DNA from: Novosphingobium subterraneum
GTDB taxonomy: Bacteria; Pseudomonadota; Alphaproteobacteria; Sphingomonadales; Sphingomonadaceae
Direction of reading: 5' to 3'
Assembly: GCF_000807925.1 (NCBI RefSeq)
Contig: NZ_JRVC01000002.1
Location: forward strand, 124,001-188,000
DNA length: 64,000 nt
Shown here: positions 7,958 to 16,707 of the stretch, piece after piece
Position numbering within the stretch: position 1 is the first letter of the stretch
Layout: each line of letters starts with the position of its first letter
Translations under genes and position numbers: made by a program
The notes under the pieces: model-generated
The model's input: the letters and a program-made list of their open reading frames with translations, nothing else
Told to the model about the DNA's origin: nothing
Database searches by the model: none

Positions 7958-9058
7958 ATGGGTTTTCGTTGCGGGATCGTCGGCCTTCCCAACGTCGGCA
8001 AGTCGACGCTGTTCAACGCGCTGACCGAGACACAGGCGGCGCAGGCGGCGAACTATCCGTTCTGCACGATCGAGCCGAATGTCGGCAATGTCGGCGTCCC
8101 GGACCCGCGTCTCGACACTCTCGCCAAGATCGCGGGCAGCCAGAAGATCATCCCGACCCAGCTTGGCTTCGTCGACATTGCCGGGCTCGTCCGCGGCGCG
8201 TCGAAAGGCGAAGGCCTTGGCAACCAGTTCCTCGGCAACATCCGCGAAGTTGACGCCATCGTCCATGTGCTGCGCTGCTTCGAGAACGATGACATTCAGC
8301 ATGTCGACAACAAGGTCGATCCGATCTCGGACGCCGAAACGGTCGAAACGGAGCTGATGCTCTCGGACCTTGAGAGCCTGGAAAAGCGCGTGCCGGCCGC
8401 CGAGAAGAAGGCCAAGGCGGGCGACAAGGAATCGAAGGTCATTGCCTCGGTGCTTGGCCAGGCTCTGGAACTGCTTCGCGAGGGCAAGCCTGCGCGCCTG
8501 ACCCAGCCGAAGGATGACGAGGAAGCGCGCGTGTTCAGGCAGGCCCAGTTGCTGACCGCGAAGCCCGTGCTTTATGTCTGCAACGTCGAGGAAGAGAGCG
8601 CAGCGGAGGGCAACGCCTTTTCGGCCCGCGTGTTCGCAAAGGCCAAGGCCGAGGGCGCCAATGCGGTGATCGTTTCGGCGGCGATCGAATCCGAACTGGT
8701 CGGCATGGATCCGGAGGAGCGTTCGGTTTTCCTTGAGGAAATGGGCCTGCATGAGACCGGCCTCGCCCGCGTGATCCGCGCCGGTTATGACCTGCTGCAT
8801 CTCATCACTTTCTTCACCGTCGGCCCAAAGGAGGCGCGCGCCTGGACCGTGCATCTTGGCGCAAAGGCTCCGGAAGCGGCGGGGGAAATTCACTCCGACA
8901 TGCAGCGCGGCTTCATTCGCGCCGAGACCATCGCCTATGACGATTTCGTCAGCCTCGGAGGCGAAAGCGCAGCGCGCGATGCGGGCAAGCTGCGGCAGGA
9001 AGGCAAGGAATACGTGGTGAAGGACGGCGACGTCCTCCACTTCAAGTTCAACGTCTGA
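7958..9058 (+). CDS. ychF: Redox-regulated ATPase YchF (Obg-like, OLA1 family)
   Basis: 366-aa P-loop NTPase. The start is ATG 7958, 7 nt after AAGGAG; an in-frame TTG two codons earlier is too close to that site. G1 is GLPNVGKST (residues 9-17), the Obg-like switch is [10 protein letters not shown]3 is DIAGLV, and the G4 position reads NVEE rather than NKxD, the known reason this family prefers ATP. A coiled-coil insert (about 125-165) and a C-terminal TGS domain ending [12 protein letters not shown] complete the architecture. It binds ribosomes and is linked to stress responses. Its usual partners rplY and pth lie 4.6 kb upstream. Confidence 0.96.
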   Translation: MGFRCGIVGLPNVGKSTLFNALTETQAAQAANYPFCTIEPNVGNVGVPDPRLDTLAKIAGSQKIIPTQLGFVDIAGLVRGASKGEGLGNQFLGNIREVDAIVHVLRCFENDDIQHVDNKVDPISDAETVETELMLSDLESLEKRVPAAEKKAKAGDKESKVIASVLGQALELLREGKPARLTQPKDDEEARVFRQAQLLTAKPVLYVCNVEEESAAEGNAFSARVFAKAKAEGANAVIVSAAIESELVGMDPEERSVFLEEMGLHETGLARVIRAGYDLLHLITFFTVGPKEARAWTVHLGAKAPEAAGEIHSDMQRGFIRAETIAYDDFVSLGGESAARDAGKLRQEGKEYVVKDGDVLHFKFNV

Positions 9059-9061
9059 GCC

Positions 9062-9457
9062 TCAGTTCTCGAAGGCGGCGATGATCGGACACGGTCCGGC
9101 GTCGCCTTTTGCACATTCTCGGGCAAGCTTGCGAAGCGATTGTCGCGCCGTCTCAAGGCGCGCGATCTCCTGATCGATCGCCTCCAGACGTGCTTTTGCC
9201 ATCTGTCGGGCGCGCGGTCGGTCATGCCCGGCATCGAGTGCGAGCAATTCGGCGATTTCCGAGAGAGTGAAGCCGGCGCCTTGGGCGCTGCGCACAAAGC
9301 GCAGACGCCGCAAATCATCGGGGCCATAGTGCCTGCGCCCCTCCCTTCCGCTGCGGGCTGGCCGGGGATCATCCAACAGGCCTTTGCGTTGATAGAAGCG
9401 CACCGTCTCGACCCCGACGGCTGCGCTTCTGGCGAGTTCGGAAATCGTCATCGCCAT
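9062..9457 (-). CDS. MerR family transcriptional regulator
   Basis: 131-aa MerR-type regulator: winged helix-turn-helix at 3-50 (TISELARSAAVGVETVRFYQRKGLL), a long dimerisation helix (about 80-112) and a C-terminal loop with C115 and C123. Mercury MerR uses three Cys; here the position matching MerR C82 is Arg80, and the two remaining Cys have 7 residues between them rather than 8. It may therefore sense another metal, a thiol or redox state. It is divergent from a glutaredoxin-MauE gene, and the shared 44-bp gap holds a textbook mer-type promoter, so it probably controls both genes. Confidence 0.85.
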   Translation of the reverse strand: MAMTISELARSAAVGVETVRFYQRKGLLDDPRPARSGREGRRHYGPDDLRRLRFVRSAQGAGFTLSEIAELLALDAGHDRPRARQMAKARLEAIDQEIARLETARQSLRKLARECAKGDAGPCPIIAAFEN

Positions 9458-9462
9458 ATCGC

Positions 9463-9493
9463 TTGACTCCGTACCATGGTACGCAAGTTATAG
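9463..9493 (+). promoter_or_regulatory. MerR-type promoter/operator with 19-bp spacer
   Basis: -35 TTGACT (9463-9468), a 19-bp spacer, and -10 TTATAG (9488-9493). The spacer contains the perfect 14-bp palindrome CGTACCATGGTACG (9470-9483). The over-long spacer with a central dyad is the hallmark of MerR-activated promoters, and the -35 plus left half-site (TTGACTCCGTAC) match the classical mer operon. The predicted start of transcription falls within a few nt of ATG 9502, so the mRNA would be leaderless or nearly so. Confidence 0.88.
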
Positions 9494-9501
9494 GCAGCTT
9501 C

Positions 9502-10263
9502 ATGACAAAAGCATACACCCCGAATCGAACCGCCGTGCTGCATCGCATGGTCATGCCAACGCACATCTGTCCTTACGGCGTGAAGGTGAAACATCTTCTC
9601 GAACGCCAAGGCTATGAGGTCGAAGACCACTGGCTCCGCACCCGAGAAGAGACCGATGCCTTCAAGCAGGCTCATGACGTCAAGACTACGCCGCAAGTGT
9701 TCATCAACGGACAACGCATTGGCGGGCATGACGATACGCGGCGCTTCCTTGGCCTGAAAGTCGCCGATCCTGATGCCACGAGCTACGTTCCTGTTCTGGC
9801 CGTTTTCGCGATCGCCGGAGCGCTGGCGCTCGCGATAAGCTTTGCGACGTTTGGCACGCCGTTCACTGGAAGGGCGATCGAATGGTTCATCGCCTTCGCC
9901 ATGGCGCTTCTGGCCATGCTCAAGCTGCAGGACGTCGACCGGTTTGCGACCATGTTCCTTGGCTACGACCTGCTCGCGAGGCGCTGGGTTCCCTATGCCT
10001 ATCTCTATCCATTCGGCGAGGCCTTGGCCGGCGTGTTGATGGCAGCGAGGGCACTGCCTTGGCTATCCATCCCGATTGCCCTGTTCATCGGCACCATCGG
10101 CGGCATCTCGGTCTTCTACGCAGTCTATGTCCAGAAGCGCGAGCTCAAGTGTGCCTGCGTGGGTGGATCGGGGCGCGTCCCGCTCGGTTTTGTGTCACTC
10201 ACCGAGAATGTCGTCATGGTCGGCATGGCCTTGTGGATGCTTTTCATGCCGACAATGAACTGA
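9502..10263 (+). CDS. Glutaredoxin-MauE fusion membrane protein
   Basis: 253-aa two-domain protein. Residues 10-95 are a glutaredoxin-like domain with CPYG (C23) and the cis-Pro motif TTPQVFING; the single-Cys active site suggests a monothiol-type or partner-dependent enzyme. Residues 98-250 form about four membrane helices of the MauE/DoxX-like family, including a Cys pair CAC (217-219) in a Gly-rich loop followed by VPLGFVSLTEN, typical for MauE. MauE helps form disulphides in methylamine dehydrogenase; here it likely moves thiol electrons across the membrane. There is no ribosome site before ATG 9502, consistent with a leaderless mRNA from the MerR-type promoter. An internal ATG at 9547 is possible. 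Confidence 0.8.
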   Translation: MTKAYTPNRTAVLHRMVMPTHICPYGVKVKHLLERQGYEVEDHWLRTREETDAFKQAHDVKTTPQVFINGQRIGGHDDTRRFLGLKVADPDATSYVPVLAVFAIAGALALAISFATFGTPFTGRAIEWFIAFAMALLAMLKLQDVDRFATMFLGYDLLARRWVPYAYLYPFGEALAGVLMAARALPWLSIPIALFIGTIGGISVFYAVYVQKRELKCACVGGSGRVPLGFVSLTENVVMVGMALWMLFMPTMN

Positions 10264-10326
10264 CCGGCCCGGCACCGGTTGGCCTCCGGCGCGTTCCATG
10301 CCCGAACTGGAAAGAGGAACGCGCTG

Positions 10327-11130
10327 GTGGTCGACAAGTCGGAGAAAGTGGTTTGGCTGGCCCGAGTGGGATTTGCCGCACGCGGACTTGTCTACGTCCT
10401 GCTGGGATACCTCGCGCTCACAGCGGGAAAGTCTGACATTGACGATGGTGCCGGCGACATCTTCCGCGTGCTGAATGCCATTCCGGGTGGACCGGTGGTC
10501 CTTTACATCGCATCCGCAGGTCTGGTCGGTTACGCACTCTATCGCCTTTCCGCAGCCCTGTTCGATATCGAACGCAAGGGCACATCCTGGAAGGGGCGCG
10601 CATCGAGAGTGGGTTATCTCGCCAGCGCCGTGATCCATCTTGGCCTTGCCTGGACAGCCGCACGGATAGCCAGCGGAGCACGTGGTGCAGGTGAAGATTC
10701 GTCCGCCCAGATGGCTAGTGGCGTGCTTGATTTCCCCTTTGGCAGCACTCTTCTCGGGATTATTGGCGTAGCTATCCTGATTGCAGCAATATTCCAGGCA
10801 CGCAGCGCCGTTACGGCGGGCTTCATGCGCCATGTTTCTTCGCGAGCGCCTCGCTTCACATGCTGGATCGGCCGTGCCGGCCATGCTGCACGGGCTGTGG
10901 TGATGGCCCTGATCGGGTGGTCACTGCTGCGCACCGCATGGTTCGGCGAGAGCGAAGAGGTCGTCTCGCTGGGCAAAGGCATCAACAATTTGCGAGACAT
11001 GGAGACTGGCTTCCAGTTCGTGGCAGCAGGGCTTCTGCTCTTCGGCGTGTTCAGCATCATCACTGCGCGGTACCGGATCATTCCGGACCCTACCCCGCCA
11101 GCCATGGGTTTGCGGGCAATCAGCATTTAA
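10327..11130 (+). CDS. DUF1206 membrane protein
   Basis: Integral membrane protein of 267 aa with three related two-helix modules (about 8-85, 95-170, 185-265), the internal repeat expected of DUF1206. The repeat is visible as RVGFAARGLVYVLLG, RVGYLASAVIHLGLA and RAGHAARAVVMALIG. The GTG start at 10327 is chosen because GAGGAA lies 9 nt upstream; a TTG 16 codons earlier lacks such a site. Function is unknown. It begins 63 nt after the glutaredoxin-MauE gene and may belong to the same MerR-controlled transcript. Confidence 0.78.
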   Translation: MVDKSEKVVWLARVGFAARGLVYVLLGYLALTAGKSDIDDGAGDIFRVLNAIPGGPVVLYIASAGLVGYALYRLSAALFDIERKGTSWKGRASRVGYLASAVIHLGLAWTAARIASGARGAGEDSSAQMASGVLDFPFGSTLLGIIGVAILIAAIFQARSAVTAGFMRHVSSRAPRFTCWIGRAGHAARAVVMALIGWSLLRTAWFGESEEVVSLGKGINNLRDMETGFQFVAAGLLLFGVFSIITARYRIIPDPTPPAMGLRAISI

Positions 11131-11173
11131 TCGCGCGATTGACTTTATGGCTCGACGCAGCGAACCTGACCGA

Positions 11174-11632
11174 ATGATGTACTTCGAAGATATCGAGCCC
11201 GGCGCGATCCAGCGGTTCGGAAAATATGCCGTCAGCCGAGAGGAAGTGATCGATTTTGCGTCAAAGTACGACCCGCAACCGTTCCACCTGAGCGACGAGG
11301 CGGCGGCGCAGACCCATTTCGGTCGGCTGTCAGCCAGCGGCTGGCATACTTGCGCGATGACCATGGCGATGCTGGTGGAGAATTTGAAGGAACAAAAGCA
11401 GGCTGGCCTCGGGTCACCCGGGCTTGACGAGATACGTTGGCTGAAGCCTGTCTATCCGGGTGACACGCTTTCGGTCGAAACGGAAATCGTCGACAAGAAG
11501 CGGAGCGCGTCGCGTCCGGAAATGGGGAGCTTCCGCTCGAACGTGCGCGTTTATAATCAGGACGGTGTGGTCGTGATGACCATGAAATCCATCGGACTGA
11601 TCCGCGTACGGGACCAGAAGGCTACTACCTGA
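11174..11632 (+). CDS. MaoC-family (R)-specific enoyl hydratase/dehydratase
   Basis: 152-aa single hot-dog-fold protein. The hydratase signature KYDPQPFHLSDEAA (about 31-44) supplies the catalytic Asp and His, and GLSASGWH-like (GRLSASGWHT) follows. The family hydrates trans-2-enoyl-CoA or related thioesters in fatty-acid or polyhydroxyalkanoate metabolism. ATG 11174 gives the usual MMYFEDIEPG N-terminus; an in-frame ATG at 11147 is an alternative and neither has a clear ribosome site. It is 4 nt from the convergent lipoprotein gene end. Confidence 0.82.
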   Translation: MMYFEDIEPGAIQRFGKYAVSREEVIDFASKYDPQPFHLSDEAAAQTHFGRLSASGWHTCAMTMAMLVENLKEQKQAGLGSPGLDEIRWLKPVYPGDTLSVETEIVDKKRSASRPEMGSFRSNVRVYNQDGVVVMTMKSIGLIRVRDQKATT

Positions 11633-11636
11633 CGGG

Positions 11637-12137
11637 TCAGATCGCCTTGCATTGAACGTCACCAGTCGCTTCATAGACCGGGCGCTCGAACGCGTCGGTC
11701 ACGATCATCCTGCCCTTGAACTGTTCGGTCGTGCCTACGGGTGTGACCGGGCCGTCAGCCGTTAATGTGACCGCATTTTCCTTGCCGGTATAACGCGAAA
11801 AGCTGCCCTTCGGCATCCTTGCAGAACCGGCATCAGGCGCAAGAACCTGGATGTGGTCGCCATATTTGATAACTCCGCGCTTATCCTGCGCCAACAGGAC
11901 AGCCCCAAGGCCGCCGCCTTCGGCGACGAATGCACAGCCGGTGCCGTGGAGCTTGTTCTGGCTGATATCCGGGTAGAGGATTGGCTGCAGCGCCAATGGC
12001 TTGACCGGTGGCTTGCCGTCCTGCGCTGCCTCCACTGCGGCAATCGCCTCGGCATCGGTCGGCTCCTTGTCTGAACAAGAGGCAAGTCCGAGAACCATGG
12101 CGGACAACACGGCAATCTGCGCCTTGGCGTGCAGCAT
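11637..12137 (-). CDS. Predicted lipoprotein of unknown function
   Basis: 166-aa protein starting at ATG 12137, preceded by GGGAGA and overlapping the mutL stop by 1 nt (TGATG), so it is translationally coupled to mutL. The signal peptide ends in lipobox LASC (Cys21), followed by an acidic Ala-rich linker and a compact domain with two further Cys (TGCAFVAEGGGLG and a C-terminal QCKAI). I do not recognise the family from sequence alone. It presumably faces the periplasm. Confidence 0.72.
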   Translation of the reverse strand: MLHAKAQIAVLSAMVLGLASCSDKEPTDAEAIAAVEAAQDGKPPVKPLALQPILYPDISQNKLHGTGCAFVAEGGGLGAVLLAQDKRGVIKYGDHIQVLAPDAGSARMPKGSFSRYTGKENAVTLTADGPVTPVGTTEQFKGRMIVTDAFERPVYEATGDVQCKAI

Positions 12138-13936
12138 CACTTTCTCCCGAACAGCTTTTCTATGTCGGCATGGGCCAGCTTGACCCATGTTGGACGGCCA
12201 TGGTTGCACTGCCCCGAGCGGGGTGTCACTTCCATTTCGCGCAAGAGGGCATTCATCTCCACGACGGACAATGTCCGCCCTGCCCGCACCGAACCGTGGC
12301 AGGCCATCGTCGCCAGGACGAGATCGAGCTTTTCTCCCAGGAGCAAGGCATCGCCATGGTGCGCTAGGTCATCTGCCACATCCGCCACGAGTTGTGCCGG
12401 ATCCCCCTTGGCCAAGGCCGCAGGGACGGATCGTACCAGCATCGCGCCAGGCCCGAAGCGCTCCAGCGCGAGACCGAACTCGGCAAGCTTGGGCGACGCT
12501 TCTTCCAGCCGGTCACACGCGACTTCTTCAAGCTCGACAACTTCCGGGATCAACAACGCCTGAGCGGGTGCAGTGCCCTGCCCTGCCCCGGCAGCACGCA
12601 GCCGTTCGAGGACGAGACGTTCATGCGCCGCATGCTGATCGACAATCACGAGACCGTCTTCCGCTTCTGCAACGATATAGGTGTTGGAGATCTGTCCACG
12701 GGCAACGCCAAGGGGATGCCGTGCAGATTCAGTGACCGGTTCGACGGCGACTTCGGCTCGCGCCTGAGGCGGCGCCAGCACGGATTGCTCGTAGCCACGC
12801 CACGCTTGCCCAGCCTCGCTCACGAGCGCCTCCGGGCGCCATTGCTGCGAGAACATGCTTCCCTGCGCACCGGGCGGGGGTGACGGCACGATCGGCTCTG
12901 CCTGCCAAGCCGCCATTGCGCTTGCCGAAGGAGCTTGCGCACTGCGCTGATCGCCTGTGGACAGCGCATGGCGCAGGCCAGAGACAACCATGCCGCGCAC
13001 GAGGGCCGGATCGCGGAAACGGACTTCGGACTTGGCGGGATGGACATTGACGTCAACTTCGCTCGCCGGGACCTGCAGGAACAGGGCAAGGACTGCATGG
13101 CGATCGCGTGCCAGCATATCGGCATAGGCACCACGCACCGCACCGATCAGCAGGCGATCCTTCACAGGGCGCCCATTCACGAAGAGATATTGGTGATCGG
13201 CAACGCCGCGATTGTAGGTTGGCAATCCGGCTATCCCGGTGAGGTGATAATCACCCCGGTAGAGGTCCACCTCGACGGAATTTCCGGCCAGTTCACGGGC
13301 AACGAGTTGAGCGACCCGCGCCTCGAGCGTGTCTCCGGCCTGCACATGAAGCGCGCGGCGGCCATCATGTTCCAGGGTGAAGCCTATGTCAGGCCGGGCC
13401 ATGGCGAGGCGGCGAACGACGTCGGAAGCGGCCGCCCATTCCGAACGCGGGCTGCGCAGGAACTTGCGGCGCGCGGGGATCTTCTCGAACAGTTGTTCCA
13501 CCCGGACGCGCGTCCCCGGGGGAAGCGCAGCAGGTCCTTCTGACACGAGAACACCGTTATCGACCACGCGCTTCCAGCCATCGGCGGTGCCTAGCGGTCG
13601 GGATTCGATGGTGATGCGAGCGACGGAGGCGATTGATGGCAGGGCTTCTCCACGGAAGCCGAGGGTTTCGACCATCTCGATCGCCTCGTCTGGGAGCTTG
13701 GACGTGGCATGACGTTCGAGCGCGAGCTCGATCTCGTCGGGCCGCATGCCGCACCCGTCGTCCGACACCTCGATCATCGCCAGCCCACCTTCGGACAGGC
13801 GCACGTGGAGGTGGCTTGCGCCGGCGTCGATGGCGTTTTCAACCAACTCCTTGAGCGCGCTTGCAGGGCGCTCGACCACCTCTCCGGCGGCGATGCGGTT
13901 GATGAGCGTTTCGGGAAGGCGGCGGATGACTCGCAT
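12137..13936 (-). CDS. mutL: DNA mismatch repair protein MutL (endonuclease type)
   Basis: 599 aa. The N-terminal GHKL ATPase has LVENAIDAGA (about 31-40), DDGCG (59-63) and GFRGEALPSI (93-102). A Pro/Ala-rich linker (about 330-400) leads to the C-terminal dimerisation domain containing DQHAAHERLVLE (433-444), which fits the DQHA-x2-E-x4-E motif of MutL proteins that nick DNA. ACHGS, CNHGRP and the terminal FGRK match the other metal-site elements, with CNH in place of the usual CPH. This suits an organism without MutH. It is divergent from mreB and coupled to a downstream lipoprotein gene. Confidence 0.96.
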   Translation of the reverse strand: MRVIRRLPETLINRIAAGEVVERPASALKELVENAIDAGASHLHVRLSEGGLAMIEVSDDGCGMRPDEIELALERHATSKLPDEAIEMVETLGFRGEALPSIASVARITIESRPLGTADGWKRVVDNGVLVSEGPAALPPGTRVRVEQLFEKIPARRKFLRSPRSEWAAASDVVRRLAMARPDIGFTLEHDGRRALHVQAGDTLEARVAQLVARELAGNSVEVDLYRGDYHLTGIAGLPTYNRGVADHQYLFVNGRPVKDRLLIGAVRGAYADMLARDRHAVLALFLQVPASEVDVNVHPAKSEVRFRDPALVRGMVVSGLRHALSTGDQRSAQAPSASAMAAWQAEPIVPSPPPGAQGSMFSQQWRPEALVSEAGQAWRGYEQSVLAPPQARAEVAVEPVTESARHPLGVARGQISNTYIVAEAEDGLVIVDQHAAHERLVLERLRAAGAGQGTAPAQALLIPEVVELEEVACDRLEEASPKLAEFGLALERFGPGAMLVRSVPAALAKGDPAQLVADVADDLAHHGDALLLGEKLDLVLATMACHGSVRAGRTLSVVEMNALLREMEVTPRSGQCNHGRPTWVKLAHADIEKLFGRK

Positions 13937-14124
13937 GGTCCTGACACGACTAGCGCCGAAGCCGATTTATTTCGAGACAAGTGGTGAAGTTATCCGTCCA
14001 ATCCCGCACAAACCCATGGGCTTTGCGCCAAGCGCCTGCTAGGAAGCCGCCTTCCCGGGCGCACTTTCTGGAGGGGTCTGGCGCGTGCCCGTGCGCCAAA
14101 CCGCAGATTATCACGGATTCTTAG

Positions 14125-15171
<1,047 letters not shown>

Positions 15172-15248
15172 GGCATTTCGAGTATTGCTGAGGCACACGG
15201 GTTGCATCGCGGCGCGGTTCCATGCGTCGGATTGAAGGGGTTGAACGG

Positions 15249-16154
15249 ATGGCGCGGTCGCAGGACCGGCGCCCGGGCTATTCGCGCAGGGCGCAGTACG
15301 GAATCTTCACCGGCTACGTTGTCGCCATTCTGGGCGTCGTGGCCGGTGTTGCCGTGCTCATCACTTCGCTCGTAAATCCGGATGCATTCTCTTTTGCGCG
15401 AAGCGCAGCTGCCGAAGTCGCCCGACCAGTCGGACGGGCCGGCGCGACCGGGCGGACTACCGGCCAGGGCGTGTTCGCTGCGATCGGAGCCTACTTCAAT
15501 GCCGGCCGCCAGAATGCCGAGCTTCGCCGGGAGGTAGAGGCGGCACGTGCCAACGCGGTGTCGATGCAATCGCTGCAGAATGAGAACCGCAGGCTCAAGG
15601 CCCTGCTCGGTATCGTCGATCCGCAACGCAAGCCGATCGCCACTGTGCGACTGATCGGATCGACCGCTGCCAGTACGCGGCGCTATGCGATCATCGACGC
15701 CGGAACATCGAGCGGTGTCCGGCCAGGACTCCCGGTGCGGGCGGCGTCGGGCCTGATCGGCCGCGTTGTTGAAGCAGGTCCAGGAACGGCACGCGTGCTG
15801 CTCGTCACAGATCCGGAGAACGTCGTTCCCGTAAAGCGAGCCCGCGATGGGCTGACGGCATTTGTTCAAGGGGCCTCCAACGGCCGCATAGACATCCGCC
15901 TGATCAACCAGGGCATCAATCCGGTAAAGGCTGGCGATGTGTTCGTGACGTCGGGGTCCGGCGGGCTCTATCCGCCCGGCATCCCCGTGGCGGTGGCAAC
16001 TGACCCGCATCGCGACGGCGCCATCGGCCATCTCGCCGCAGATCCCGCGGACAACGAATTCGTCATCGTCGAGCCCGCCTACAGCGCGGCAGCTCGTACA
16101 GAGATGGAGGCAATCGAGGAACGTGGCGCCAAAACCGCCGCAGGGGAGCCGTAA
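15249..16154 (+). CDS. mreC: Rod shape-determining protein MreC
   Basis: 301 aa from ATG 15249, 8 nt after GAAGGGG (an ATG 9 codons upstream is less well placed). A basic cytoplasmic tail is followed by one membrane helix (about residues 20-42), a coiled-coil region (NAELRREVEAARANAVSMQ) and the double beta-barrel periplasmic domain (about 110-270). MreC links MreB to PBP2 and RodA. Its TAA overlaps the mreD ATG by 1 nt. Confidence 0.95.
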   Translation: MARSQDRRPGYSRRAQYGIFTGYVVAILGVVAGVAVLITSLVNPDAFSFARSAAAEVARPVGRAGATGRTTGQGVFAAIGAYFNAGRQNAELRREVEAARANAVSMQSLQNENRRLKALLGIVDPQRKPIATVRLIGSTAASTRRYAIIDAGTSSGVRPGLPVRAASGLIGRVVEAGPGTARVLLVTDPENVVPVKRARDGLTAFVQGASNGRIDIRLINQGINPVKAGDVFVTSGSGGLYPPGIPVAVATDPHRDGAIGHLAADPADNEFVIVEPAYSAAARTEMEAIEERGAKTAAGEP

Positions 16155-16705
16155 TGCTCGGCCCGCTGCGCGGAACGCCGGAAGAGATCGCGCGAAAGCG
16201 GATCAATCGCGAGCCTTGGCCAGTCCTTGCAATCGGTCTTCCATGGGCCACGATCATGCTGGCATCGATGGCGAGTTTCTCACCGGTGATAGCCTCTGCC
16301 CCGGTGATGCCGCCATTCGCCTACATGATGCTGCTTGCCTGGCGCATGATGCGCCCCGGAATGTTGCCGCTATGGGCCGGCCTGCCGCTGGGACTGTTCG
16401 ATGATCTCTACTCTGGCATGCCGTTCGGATCGGGCATCGTTCTGTGGTCTGCGACGATGCTCGTCATGGAGCTGATCGACGAAAAGTTCCTGTGGCGGGG
16501 CTTCGTTCAGGACTGGCTGGCAGCCAGCACGCTGATTGCTGCCTATCTTTTCCTCACATCCACACTGGCGGGGCTCGCGGTGGCTTATCCCCTACCCACG
16601 GTGATCGTGCCGCAGTTGCTGATTTCGGTGGTGCTCTATCCGGTCAATACGCGACTGGTGGCTCTGCTCGACCGTATCCGCCTGCTTCCGCTGAAGAGGA
16701 TCTGA
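16154..16705 (+). CDS. mreD: Rod shape-determining protein MreD
   Basis: 183-aa inner-membrane protein with about five hydrophobic helices and the motif GLFDDLYSGMPFG, characteristic of MreD. It completes the MreBCD scaffold for lateral peptidoglycan synthesis. It starts within the mreC stop (TAATG) and ends 2 nt before the mrdA ATG, so translation is coupled across the set. Confidence 0.93.
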   Translation: MLGPLRGTPEEIARKRINREPWPVLAIGLPWATIMLASMASFSPVIASAPVMPPFAYMMLLAWRMMRPGMLPLWAGLPLGLFDDLYSGMPFGSGIVLWSATMLVMELIDEKFLWRGFVQDWLAASTLIAAYLFLTSTLAGLAVAYPLPTVIVPQLLISVVLYPVNTRLVALLDRIRLLPLKRI

Positions 16706-16707
16706 CC

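Noticed and set aside
16444..16707. 88-codon N-terminal extension of mrdA
   Set aside because: It lies inside mreD in another frame; ATG 16708 has a good ribosome site and gives a standard PBP2 N-terminus.
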